From: an uncultured Desulfatitalea sp.
GTDB taxonomy: Bacteria; Desulfobacterota; Desulfobacteria; Desulfobacterales; Desulfosarcinaceae
Length of the DNA stretch: 64,000 nucleotides
Direction of reading: 5' to 3'
Assembly: GCA_937868765.1 (NCBI GenBank)
Contig: CALMNL010000005.1
Location: forward strand, 62,001 to 126,000
Under the pieces are notes generated by a model. It saw nothing but the letters and a program-made list of their open reading frames with translations, made no database searches and was not told the DNA's origin. A program made the position numbers and the translations under genes. Positions within the stretch are counted from its first letter, which is position 1. Each line of letters opens with the position of its first letter. This document shows, piece after piece, positions 31,329-40,102 of this stretch.

Positions 31329-33539
31329 ATGCGTGCGATCTATGCCCTGCTGTGCTGCATCCTCCTCGTTGGCCCCGCGCGGGCCGCGGATAATCCGCCC
31401 GGGCCCTACGCCGGTTCCGCGAGCTGCCGGCAGTGCCACGAGCGGTTCTATCGGCTCTGGTCGACCTCCATGCACGGACTGGCCATGCAGCCCTACTCGG
31501 CGCAATTCGCCAAGCAAAACCTCGCGCCGCAGCGCCGCAGCGTTGCCATCGGTCAAGAGAAGTACCGCTATGACATCCAGCAAGGCGTCGTGATCGAGAC
31601 GGGCCGACAGGGCACGAAGCGATTCAAGATCGCACATGCGCTCGGGGGCAAAAACGTCTACTACTTCCTCACGCCGTTCGACAGGGGCCGGCTCCAGACC
31701 CTTCCCGTGGCCTACGATGTCCACAAGCAGGAGTGGTTCGACACGGCGGCCAGCGGCGTGCGCCACTTCCCGGGAGGCCAGCGCGGCGCGCCGGTGGACT
31801 GGCGCGAGTACCCCTATACCTTCAACACCGCCTGCTACAACTGCCATGTCAGCCAGCTCTCCACCAACTACGACCTGGCCACCGACACCTACCACACCAC
31901 CTGGGCCGAGCCGGGCATTAACTGCGAGGCCTGCCACGGCCCGGCAAGCGAGCACAACCGGATCGCCCTGGCCACACCCCAGGGCCAGCCGCTGACGGAT
32001 CCCCGCATCATCAGCGCCAAGACCATGACCACGGCGCAGCGCAACGACATGTGCGCGGGCTGTCACGCCAAGGCGAACCCGCTGACCACGGCGTTTCCGC
32101 CCGGGGAGCGGTTCTGCGACCATTTCGATCTGGTGACCCTGGAAGACCCCGATTACTACCCCGACGGACGGGACCTGGGCGAAAACTATACCTTCACCTC
32201 GTGGTCCATGAGCCCCTGCGTAAAGTCCGGCCGGCTCGACTGCATGCACTGCCACACCTCCAGCGGCCGTTACCGGTTCAAGCAGGAGAAGTTCAACGAT
32301 GCCTGTCTGCCCTGCCACCTGGACAAGGTGCAGGACCCGCCGGTGCACACCCGCCATGCCGCCGGGAGCGAGGGCAGCAAGTGCATCGCCTGCCATATGC
32401 CCATGACCTCGTTCGCGCGCATGAACCGCAGCGACCATTCGATGCGGCCGCCAGCGCCGGCGGCGACCCTTGCGTACGGCTCGCCCAACGCCTGCAATAT
32501 CTGCCACGCCGACAAGGAGGCCGCCTGGGCCGATGGGTTCGTGCGGCAATGGCGCACCCGGGACTATCAGGCGCCGCTTCTCGAACGCGCCGCGCTCATC
32601 GACGCCGCCCGCAAGCGGGACTGGACCCGGCTGCCCGCGATGCTGGCCTATATCGCCGATCCCCAACACGACGAAGTCTTTGCCGCTTCGCTCATCCGGC
32701 TCATGCCCCCGTCCCAGGACCAAAAGCTCCTGACCACGCTGCTCGCCGCGGCCCAGGACCCGTCGCCGCTGGTGCGCGGCGCGGCCGTCCAGGCCCTGGG
32801 TGCGATCCCGGTGGCGGAGAGCCTTCAGGCCCTGATCGCGGCCGCAGCCGACGATTACCGCCTGGTGCGGGTGCGCGCGGCCGCGGGGCTGGCGGGCTTC
32901 GGGCCGATGAGCCTGCCGCCCACCGATCAGGCCCGGATCGACCAGGCCGAGGGCGAGTATCTCGTCTACTTGACCGCACGCCCGGACCAGTGGAGCGCCC
33001 ATTACAACCTGGGCAACTACCGCCTCGGCCGGGGAGAGAACCGGCAGGCGGTGGCGTCCTATCAGGCGGCGCTCAAGCTCGATCCCAACGCCATCCTGCC
33101 GATGGTGAACAGCGCCATCGCCCATGCCCGCCTGGGCGAACGCGACCAGGCCGAGACGTGGCTGCGCAAGGCGCTCGCGCAGGCGCCCGACAATGCCGCG
33201 GCCAACTTCAACATGGGCCTTTTGACGGCCGAGAAGAAAGATTTGCGTGCGGCGGAAAAATATCTTAAAAAAGCATTTGCAGCAGATCCCCAAATGGCTC
33301 AGGCCGCCTATAATCTATGCGTGATTACCGCCGCGGATCGGCTGGCCGAGGCCGTGACCTGGTGCCGGAAGGCGTCGGAGCTCAATCCGCAGGACACCAG
33401 GTATGCCTATACCCTTGCGTTCTGCCTAAATCGGAAGGGCGAAAGCGCGGAGGCCATCAGGATTCTGACGGCGCTGAAGGAGAAGTACCCGCACTACAAG
33501 GAGGCCGAAATGCTTCTGAATTCAATAACAAAGCAGTGA
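31329..33539 (+). CDS. Octaheme c-type cytochrome with HEAT-like and TPR domains
   Basis: 736 residues with a signal peptide (cleavage near 'ARAAD', about residue 20). Eight CxxCH haem motifs lie in the N-terminal about 400 residues: CRQCH, CYNCH, CEACH, CAGCH, CMHCH, CLPCH, CIACH and CNICH. A HEAT-like alpha-solenoid stretch follows (about 460-535, 'SPLVRGAAVQALGAIP'), then TPRs to the C-terminus ('WSAHYNLGNYRLGRGENRQAV', 'AAANFNMGLL'). It is a secreted multihaem electron carrier or oxidoreductase with a protein-interaction tail. The family resembles TPR-cytochromes of unknown role. ATG 31329 is preferred over GTG 31323. No strong ribosome site is visible. Confidence 0.9.
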   Translation: MRAIYALLCCILLVGPARAADNPPGPYAGSASCRQCHERFYRLWSTSMHGLAMQPYSAQFAKQNLAPQRRSVAIGQEKYRYDIQQGVVIETGRQGTKRFKIAHALGGKNVYYFLTPFDRGRLQTLPVAYDVHKQEWFDTAASGVRHFPGGQRGAPVDWREYPYTFNTACYNCHVSQLSTNYDLATDTYHTTWAEPGINCEACHGPASEHNRIALATPQGQPLTDPRIISAKTMTTAQRNDMCAGCHAKANPLTTAFPPGERFCDHFDLVTLEDPDYYPDGRDLGENYTFTSWSMSPCVKSGRLDCMHCHTSSGRYRFKQEKFNDACLPCHLDKVQDPPVHTRHAAGSEGSKCIACHMPMTSFARMNRSDHSMRPPAPAATLAYGSPNACNICHADKEAAWADGFVRQWRTRDYQAPLLERAALIDAARKRDWTRLPAMLAYIADPQHDEVFAASLIRLMPPSQDQKLLTTLLAAAQDPSPLVRGAAVQALGAIPVAESLQALIAAAADDYRLVRVRAAAGLAGFGPMSLPPTDQARIDQAEGEYLVYLTARPDQWSAHYNLGNYRLGRGENRQAVASYQAALKLDPNAILPMVNSAIAHARLGERDQAETWLRKALAQAPDNAAANFNMGLLTAEKKDLRAAEKYLKKAFAADPQMAQAAYNLCVITAADRLAEAVTWCRKASELNPQDTRYAYTLAFCLNRKGESAEAIRILTALKEKYPHYKEAEMLLNSITKQ

Positions 33540-33576
33540 AAAAAGGACCCCGCACCAGAGAGAGGAAATATTGGCG

Positions 33577-34386
33577 ATGAGGAGATACGGATGGATGCTT
33601 TTTCTGGTGATGCTCGCCTCGATGCCGGCGACCGCGGCCCGGGCCCAGTCGGATGACGCGGCGGAACTGGCCAAGAAGTTGTCGAACCCGATCGCTTCGT
33701 TGATCAACGTGCCGGTGCAATACAACTACGACGAGTACGGCGGGGCCAACGACGGCGCCGAGGTCAGCTCGGTGAGCATGCAACCGGTGATTCCGTTCGC
33801 TTTGAACGAAAAGTGGAACCTGATCACGCGAACCATCGTCCCGTTGGTCGACCAACAGGATTTTCCCTTCGCGGCGATGAACGAAACGGGTCTTGGGGAT
33901 ATTGCCGCCAGCCAATACTTTTCACCGTCCGCGCCGACAGCCCTCGGCTGGATCTGGGGGGTGGGGCCCGTCGAGTTGCTGCCGACGGCCACCGACGAAG
34001 TGCTCGGCCGGGAAAAATGGGGCCTCGGGCCGACGGCGGTGGCATTGAATCAGAGAGGGCCGTGGACGGTCGGTCTTCTAACCAGCCATATCTGGTCCGT
34101 GGCCGGAGACGACGACCGGGACGATATCAATATGACTGCCCTGCAGCCTTTTTTCAGCTATACCACCAAAACGTATACGACCGTCGGCGCGTACACGGAA
34201 TCGGCCTACGACTGGAACGCCGATCAATGGCAGGTTCCCTTGATCGTACAGGCGGCGCAACTGTTCAAGATCGGTCCGCAAATACTCCAATTGGCCGTGG
34301 GCGCAAAATATTGGGCCGAGGCGGCGGACGACGGCCCCGAGGGGTGGGGGCTGCGGGTGCAACTGACCTTCGTCTTCCCCAAGTAG
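33577..34386 (+). CDS. Outer-membrane beta-barrel, MetA-pathway transporter-like
   Basis: 269 residues with a signal peptide (to about 'ARAQS'). Alternating beta-strand pattern and 'NPIASLINVPVQYNYD', 'GLGDIAASQYF', 'GWGLRVQLTFVFPK' fit the 'Phenol_MetA_deg'-type putative outer-membrane transporter family. It starts 37 bases after the cytochrome gene. ATG 33577 follows AGAGGAAA; a TTG at 33571 is also possible. With the sulfatase and a second barrel it forms a four-gene secreted/outer-membrane cassette. The substrate is unknown. Confidence 0.78.
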   Translation: MRRYGWMLFLVMLASMPATAARAQSDDAAELAKKLSNPIASLINVPVQYNYDEYGGANDGAEVSSVSMQPVIPFALNEKWNLITRTIVPLVDQQDFPFAAMNETGLGDIAASQYFSPSAPTALGWIWGVGPVELLPTATDEVLGREKWGLGPTAVALNQRGPWTVGLLTSHIWSVAGDDDRDDINMTALQPFFSYTTKTYTTVGAYTESAYDWNADQWQVPLIVQAAQLFKIGPQILQLAVGAKYWAEAADDGPEGWGLRVQLTFVFPK

Positions 34387-34495
34387 CCTGGACGGCCCGG
34401 TCTTGCGCGCCATCGGCCCGGAGCCTGTTTGGGCTTGCCAAACCGGGGGGCGCTATAAGATATTGGTCATACGTCGCATCAAAGGAGCAAAGCAT

Positions 34496-36313
34496 ATGAA
34501 ACAGAACGAGAAACCGGTAAGGTTGACCCGCTTGCCGAAGGCGCTGGGTATCGCCCTCCTGGCCGCGATGCTGGCCGTGCCCGTCCTGGCTTGGGGGGCC
34601 GAGACCCCCCGCCGGCCGAACATTGTGATCATCCTCGGCGATGACCTGGGGTTCGCCGACATGGGTGCGTTCGGCAGCGAGATCAAGACCCCCAACCTCG
34701 ACTCGCTGGCCAACGACGGTGTGCGCTTTACCAACTTCTACACCCACGCGAGCTGTTCGCCGACGCGATCGATGCTGCTCAGCGGTGTCGATACCCACGT
34801 GAACGGCCTGGGCAACATGAACGAGTGGATCGCGCCCAATCAGGCGGGCGTGCCCGGGTACGAGGGCTACCTCAACAACCGCGTGGCCACGCTGCCGCAG
34901 TTGCTCAAGGGCGCCGGGTACCATACCTACATGGTCGGCAAGTGGCACATGGGCAAGGCGCCCGACCAGATCCCGGCGGCGCGCGGCTTCGAGCGCGACT
35001 TCTCGCTGCTCGACGGCGGCGGCAGTTACTGGGGCATGACGAACATCACCGCCGCCGTGCCGAAGTCGGTCTTCACCGAGGACGGTCGTTACCTGACGCG
35101 GCTGCCCAAGGATTACTACGCGACCAAGACCTACACCGACAAGCTGATCAGCTTCATCGACGCCAACCACGGCGACGGCAAGCCCTTCTTCGCCTACGTG
35201 GCGCACCAGGCGCCGCACGACCCGTACCACCTGCCGCGGGACTGGCGCGATCGGCATGTCGGCGAGTACGACAAGGGCTGGGACGAGGTGCGCCAGGAGC
35301 GGCTGAAGCGGCAGGTCGAGATGGGCATCATGCCGGCCGGCACCGAGCTTGCTGAACGGATGTGGTTTGTGCCCGATCCGATCGTGCTTGCCCCCGCAAG
35401 CCTCTACATACTCGGCAAGAAGATGGAACTCTACGCCGGCATGGTGGAGAACATGGACTTCCACGTCGGCCGGCTCATCGACCACCTGAAGAAAATCGGC
35501 GAGTACGACAACACGATCTTCGTCGTGTTCGGCGACAACGGCGCCGAGGGCACCGACCTTTTCGGGATGATCGCGGGTTCCCCGGGTTCGCGCGACAACC
35601 TCTTCGCGGCGATCAACTGGTCGCAGACCCATCCCAATGCGTGGGGCGACCCGGGCACCTGGGTCGGCTATGGCCCGATGTGGGCCCAGGTGTCGATGAC
35701 GCCGTTCAGCCAGTACAAGGGCTGGCTCGCCGAAGGCGGTATCCGCAATGCGCTGATCGTCAGCGGTCCGGCCGTCAAGCGGACCAAGGGCAGCCTCAAC
35801 CACGAGCTCATGCATGTCGCCGACATCATGCCGACGCTGCTTGAAATCGCCGGTGCGACCTATCCGAAGACCCTGGATGGGCACAAGGTGCCGGCGCTCA
35901 TGGGCAAATCCTGGGGCCCGATGCTGGCCGGCAAGGCGGACTCGGTGCGGACCGACCAGGACTATCTGGCGTGGGAAGTCTTCGGCAACCGCGCGGTGCG
36001 CCAGGGCGAGTGGAAGCTGCGCTGGCAGATCAAACCGTACGGCAAGAGCGACTGGGAACTGTTCAATGTCGCCAAGGACCCCGCCGAGCGCAAGGATCTC
36101 GCCGCGGAGCGCCCCGACAAGCTGAAGAAGATGCTCGCGCTGTGGGACGACTATGTGAAGGCGAACAACGTGATCCTACCGAGCCGCGGGCCGTACGATA
36201 CCCTGGAAAAGGACATGCCGCAACGGGTTACGGTCTATCCAGGCTTCCCGCCGCTGGTCTACCAGCGGCAGTTTGTACCCCCCAAGGAGATGCTGGCCGA
36301 TCCCAAACCCTGA
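34496..36313 (+). CDS. Secreted arylsulfatase (type I, formylglycine-dependent)
   Basis: 605 residues with a signal peptide (about residues 1-35). 'NIVIILGDDLG' supplies the metal-binding Asp pair. 'CSPTRSMLLSG' (Cys87) is the C-x-P-x-R formylglycine signature. 'GKWHMGK' and 'VFGDNGAEG' complete the active site. It hydrolyses a sulfate ester in the periplasm; the true substrate is unknown. The Cys-type site needs a formylglycine-generating enzyme or anaerobic sulfatase maturase, neither of which is in the window. ATG 34496 has AAAGGAG. It lies between two beta-barrel genes, which may import the sulfated compound. Confidence 0.93.
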   Translation: MKQNEKPVRLTRLPKALGIALLAAMLAVPVLAWGAETPRRPNIVIILGDDLGFADMGAFGSEIKTPNLDSLANDGVRFTNFYTHASCSPTRSMLLSGVDTHVNGLGNMNEWIAPNQAGVPGYEGYLNNRVATLPQLLKGAGYHTYMVGKWHMGKAPDQIPAARGFERDFSLLDGGGSYWGMTNITAAVPKSVFTEDGRYLTRLPKDYYATKTYTDKLISFIDANHGDGKPFFAYVAHQAPHDPYHLPRDWRDRHVGEYDKGWDEVRQERLKRQVEMGIMPAGTELAERMWFVPDPIVLAPASLYILGKKMELYAGMVENMDFHVGRLIDHLKKIGEYDNTIFVVFGDNGAEGTDLFGMIAGSPGSRDNLFAAINWSQTHPNAWGDPGTWVGYGPMWAQVSMTPFSQYKGWLAEGGIRNALIVSGPAVKRTKGSLNHELMHVADIMPTLLEIAGATYPKTLDGHKVPALMGKSWGPMLAGKADSVRTDQDYLAWEVFGNRAVRQGEWKLRWQIKPYGKSDWELFNVAKDPAERKDLAAERPDKLKKMLALWDDYVKANNVILPSRGPYDTLEKDMPQRVTVYPGFPPLVYQRQFVPPKEMLADPKP

Positions 36314-36361
36314 GCCCTCAGCTTGTTGCAGGCCGATCCATTCAAAAAGGAGCGTTATCCC

Positions 36362-37363
36362 ATGAGAATCGACAAATACCAGATGAACCCGGGGATATGG
36401 TTGGGTGTCATCGTCGCGACGCTGATCGTCGTCGGCACCCTCTGCCCCTCCCAGACCCAGGCCCAGGTCCCGGCGCGTTTCTATTGGAAGACACTGTCGG
36501 GCACCAATGCGGTGCCGCTGATCTTCGAGTCGCTGAGCGGCAACACCAATCCGTTCGATCCCGCCCATACCGTGCTCGCCGGAGCGGATTTCGACGCCAC
36601 CTTGACCCTGGCCGGATATGCGAGATTTTTTCCCCTGCTCGATCGCGCGGCCATGGCAGCCATCCTCCTGCCCATGGGGCGCATCTCGGGCGACGCCACC
36701 GTGGCCGGCAATACCGTCAGCCAATCGGTCAACGGGTTCGGCGACCCGATGCTCGAATTCGACATCAATCTCCTCGGCCCCAAGGCCCAGATGAACATCC
36801 CCGACGCCCTGCGCTATCAGCCGGGCTTTTCCGTCGACCTGCTCGTCGACCTGGCGCTGCCGATCGGCGAGTATGATGACGACCAACCCCTGAATATCGG
36901 ACAGAACCGCTGGTACGGGCGCCTGGGCGTGCCCATCGTCTGGCAGCTCGGCCCCTGGGTGCCGGGCCGGCGCACGACCCTGGAACTGCTGCCCGCCGTA
37001 TGGCTTTTCGGCGACAACGACGATTATATGGGGCAGACCCTGGAGACCGACCCCATGTTCCAGATCGACGCCCACCTGACGCGCGACTTTACCGAACACC
37101 TCTGGGGATCGCTCGACGGCGCCTGGTACACCGGCGGTCAAGCGAGCGTCGACGGCGTCGAGGGCGAAGAGCTCGACAACCTCGGCCTGGGCTTCACGCT
37201 GGGGTACAGCCTCAACGACAACCTGAACCTCACCTTCGGCTACAAGTCGACGCTCAACGACGACGCCCCCGACGACCTGCGCATGGACATGTTCATGGTC
37301 TCGCTGGTGTACGGGTGGCACCCGATGATCGAAGGCTCGAAACGCTTGCAGGGGGAGAAGTAG
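36362..37363 (+). CDS. Outer-membrane beta-barrel, MetA-pathway transporter-like
   Basis: 333 residues with a signal peptide (to about 'QTQAQ'). Strand-rich body with 'NPFDPAHTVLAGADFDATLTLAGYARFF', 'SVDLLVDLALPIGEYD' and a C-terminal 'MFMVSLVYGWHP', as in the Phenol_MetA_deg/transporter family. It differs from the first barrel of the cassette, so the two are not a recent duplication. GGAG precedes ATG 36362. It is the last gene of the cassette; the SEC-C relic begins 6 bases after its stop. Confidence 0.75.
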   Translation: MRIDKYQMNPGIWLGVIVATLIVVGTLCPSQTQAQVPARFYWKTLSGTNAVPLIFESLSGNTNPFDPAHTVLAGADFDATLTLAGYARFFPLLDRAAMAAILLPMGRISGDATVAGNTVSQSVNGFGDPMLEFDINLLGPKAQMNIPDALRYQPGFSVDLLVDLALPIGEYDDDQPLNIGQNRWYGRLGVPIVWQLGPWVPGRRTTLELLPAVWLFGDNDDYMGQTLETDPMFQIDAHLTRDFTEHLWGSLDGAWYTGGQASVDGVEGEELDNLGLGFTLGYSLNDNLNLTFGYKSTLNDDAPDDLRMDMFMVSLVYGWHPMIEGSKRLQGEK

Positions 37364-37368
37364 GGGGC

Positions 37369-37419
37369 TCATGCCCCTGCGGCAGCGGGAAGAAGTATAA
37401 AAGGTGTTGCGGATCTTGA
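37369..37419 (+). pseudogene. Relic of a SEC-C motif coding end
   Basis: The frame reads [16 protein letters not shown]-stop, a complete SEC-C zinc motif without any protein in front of it: the preceding in-frame codons run antisense-like through the barrel gene in a wrong frame and have no start. Bases 37372-37388 are identical to 31193-31209 in the intact SEC-C gene, and the rest differs mainly at wobble positions. It is probably the stranded 3' end of another SEC-C gene. Confidence 0.7.
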
Positions 37420-37421
37420 GC

Positions 37422-39890
37422 CTATTCGATTTGAGAAGGTGGGATTTCTGTGGAATCATCGAGGGTGCGCCTCAAAGCTACGGCCATGTCACGCATGGTG
37501 ATCGGCTTCAGGAGAAATATGGCGATACCGGCCTCCCGGATTTCAAGTTCCACTTTCTTGTCCGTGTGGCCCGAACACATCAGAATCGGTATGTCATTTC
37601 GGATCTCCCTGATCCTTCTGGCAAGTTCATAGCCGTTCAACCGGGGCATCGTGCAATCCGTAATCACTGCATCGAAATCGCGGGGTGCACCGGCAAAGCG
37701 CTCCAGGGCGGCGGTGCTGTCCGTAAAGCCGGTGACGCGATACCCCAGGTCTTCCAGCATCCCCTTTTCGGTCTGGACGATGGCGGCCTCGTCGTCCACC
37801 AGCAGCAAGCATTCCGATCCTCTCGGAACTTCCTCGTGGGTATCGCCCTCGACTTGCTGTGCTTCCAAATCGCTCACCGGCAGATAGATGCTGAAGGACG
37901 AACCTTTGCCGACCGTGCTGGCGACCGAAATACTGCCGTCCATGGCTTTGACGATTCCGTGGACCACCGAAAGGCCCAAGCCGGTGCCTTCTCCCTGGGG
38001 TTTGGTAGTGAAAAAGGGATCGAAGATACTGCCGACAATTTCTGAGGGGATGCCGCTGCCGGAATCCGAAACCTTCCACATCAAATATCGGCCGGGCTTC
38101 AGCCCCTGATACTGCAGCGAGAAAGCTGGGTCGACCACCACTTCGTCCAGAAGAATTTCAAGGATACCGCCTTTTTCTTTCATGGCGTATCCGGCGTTGG
38201 CGCACAGGTTCATCATGATCTGGTGAATCTGGGTGGGATCGGCCATGATCGTGGCATCGCTGTTGAGAGCCGCTTGAATCTCGATGGTGGCCGGCAGCGA
38301 TGCCCGAAGCAGCTTCAATGCCTCTTTGATGATCGGCTTGGGCTTGAGCAGTTGTTTTTGTTGCGGCGCCTGTCGGCTGAAGGTCATGATCTGCATCACA
38401 AGGTCGCGGGCGCGCCCCGCGGCCTTCAGAATTTCTTTCATGTAATATTTCGATCGTTCCTGGTCTGCCAGGTGGGCGAGGGTCAATTCTGCATACCCGA
38501 ACACAGCGCTGAGGATATTGTTGAAGTCGTGGGCGATGCCACCGGCGAGCGTCCCGATCGCCTCCATCTTCTGGCTTTGACGCAGTTGGGCCTCCATCAG
38601 AAGCTCCTGGGAGATATCCCTGCCCACCGCCAGGAAACAGTCGATCTTGCCGCTTGCATCGCGGACCGGGGTCAGGGTCAGTTCCAGGGAGAAAAAGGGA
38701 CCGTTTTTTCGGGTGTCCGTGATGCAACCATTCCACGACGTACCTTGCTCGAGGTGCTTCCAGATTTTTTCCCTTTCATTGGGGCCGAGGTTTCCCATGG
38801 GGAGCTCTCGGCCGATAAACCCCTGTATCGGCCGATCGAAGATCGCCGCCATGGCGGGATTGACAAACTGCACCCGCCGATCGAGGCCGATGATGGCAAT
38901 GGCTTCCGCGGCCTGATCGATGGCCTGATTCAAAGTGGCGAGGGTTTTCTGCACCGGGGCGCTGACGGTTCGCGAAAAGAATAAAATCGCCAGGATCGTC
39001 AGCAGGAGAAAAAAGCCGCTGGCCAGCAGGATCAGGTTCCGGTTGGCATAGGCCAAGGCCATGACCTCCTGCCGGTCCTGGGTCACGCCGATGCTCCAGC
39101 CGGTCGACGCCACCGGCGCGAAGCCGGTGATCTTCTCTGTGCCTTGGTAGGTGTATTCTCCAGTGCCGATCTCCTGGCGGATCATTCTTCTCGCGATTTT
39201 TTCCAGTTCTTCATGTTTCGTCGTATCCAACGCAAGGATGAATTCCTTTATCGGATGGGCGATGAGGATTCCATTCTGATCCAGCATGAAGGCATAGCCG
39301 GTTTGTCCCAGCTGTAACGATGCGATGTGGCGCATCAGGAAATCGGCCTTCACGACGCCCAGCGCCCCGCCCAGAAACCGGCCCTCCGGCGACATGATCG
39401 GAGCGCAGATGCCGAAGACGGGCTGTCCGGTGGCTTTGGAGGCGGTGACCGGACCGATGCCCGTTTTACCTTCCCTGGCGATGCGCACATATTCCCTGTC
39501 GGCCACCGAGATGCCGATTTTGGTCCGGTCCGTTCCCTCCGCGCTGACAATGCCCGCCTGGTCGATAACGGACAGGCCTTCATAGTCGATGCCTATCTTG
39601 GCGTACAGATCCGTGAGCTTTTCATTCAGCCGGTCGAATTCTTTCTTCGAGACCTTGTCGACGACCAGGGGATCCGCGGCGATGGCGTCGAGGATATGCA
39701 GGTTTTTTTCAAGGTCGATGTGAATGGTGCGCGCCAGGCTCTGGGCCAGTTGCACGGAGCGCGTCTTGGAGAGATCTTCCAAAATCCGGGAAGAGTTGAA
39801 AAAGGTAATGGCGGCGATCAAGATCAGCGGGACGAGCAGTATGACCGTCCCGCCCAGCGCCATCTTGGCCCGCAACGATAAAGTCTTCAT
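37422..39890 (-). CDS. Hybrid sensor histidine kinase (Cache-PAS-HisKA-HATPase-REC)
   Basis: 822 residues. A transmembrane helix (about 10-32), an extracytoplasmic Cache sensor domain ('GIDYEGLSVIDQAG', 'REYVRIAREGKTGIGPV') and a second helix (about 290-312) are followed by PAS, HisKA ('GGIAHDFNN', His454), HATPase ('DSGSGIP', 'GTGLGLSVVHGI') and a C-terminal receiver with Asp745 ('ITDCTMPRLNG'). It senses an unknown small ligand outside the membrane. The receiver has no output domain, so it probably feeds a phosphorelay or retro-regulates. ATG 39890 starts at MKTLSLRAK; the longer upstream extension lacks coding character. Its stop is 2 bases from the SEC-C relic. Confidence 0.93.
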   Translation of the reverse strand: MKTLSLRAKMALGGTVILLVPLILIAAITFFNSSRILEDLSKTRSVQLAQSLARTIHIDLEKNLHILDAIAADPLVVDKVSKKEFDRLNEKLTDLYAKIGIDYEGLSVIDQAGIVSAEGTDRTKIGISVADREYVRIAREGKTGIGPVTASKATGQPVFGICAPIMSPEGRFLGGALGVVKADFLMRHIASLQLGQTGYAFMLDQNGILIAHPIKEFILALDTTKHEELEKIARRMIRQEIGTGEYTYQGTEKITGFAPVASTGWSIGVTQDRQEVMALAYANRNLILLASGFFLLLTILAILFFSRTVSAPVQKTLATLNQAIDQAAEAIAIIGLDRRVQFVNPAMAAIFDRPIQGFIGRELPMGNLGPNEREKIWKHLEQGTSWNGCITDTRKNGPFFSLELTLTPVRDASGKIDCFLAVGRDISQELLMEAQLRQSQKMEAIGTLAGGIAHDFNNILSAVFGYAELTLAHLADQERSKYYMKEILKAAGRARDLVMQIMTFSRQAPQQKQLLKPKPIIKEALKLLRASLPATIEIQAALNSDATIMADPTQIHQIMMNLCANAGYAMKEKGGILEILLDEVVVDPAFSLQYQGLKPGRYLMWKVSDSGSGIPSEIVGSIFDPFFTTKPQGEGTGLGLSVVHGIVKAMDGSISVASTVGKGSSFSIYLPVSDLEAQQVEGDTHEEVPRGSECLLLVDDEAAIVQTEKGMLEDLGYRVTGFTDSTAALERFAGAPRDFDAVITDCTMPRLNGYELARRIREIRNDIPILMCSGHTDKKVELEIREAGIAIFLLKPITMRDMAVALRRTLDDSTEIPPSQIE

Positions 39891-40102
39891 GCCCACGGCA
39901 GACCCTCTGGGCCGCCTCGGCACATTCGATGGCGGCCCGAATCCCGAGCCAGGCTTCCGGATGCAGGTTGCTTGAAACTGGAACTTGCGGCACCCCCCAT
40001 GCCGCGATCCGATTCGCTTCTCCCCCGCTTTTTTTAGAAATGCCACAAGTTCAGGATGTTGTCAATTCAGGCAGGGCGGCCGGTCCTCGGCGGGCAAAGC
40101 AG

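Noticed and set aside
31311-33293. A 660-residue minus-strand frame opposite the octaheme cytochrome
   Set aside because: The plus strand encodes eight CxxCH motifs, a signal peptide and TPRs. The antisense frame has no motif.
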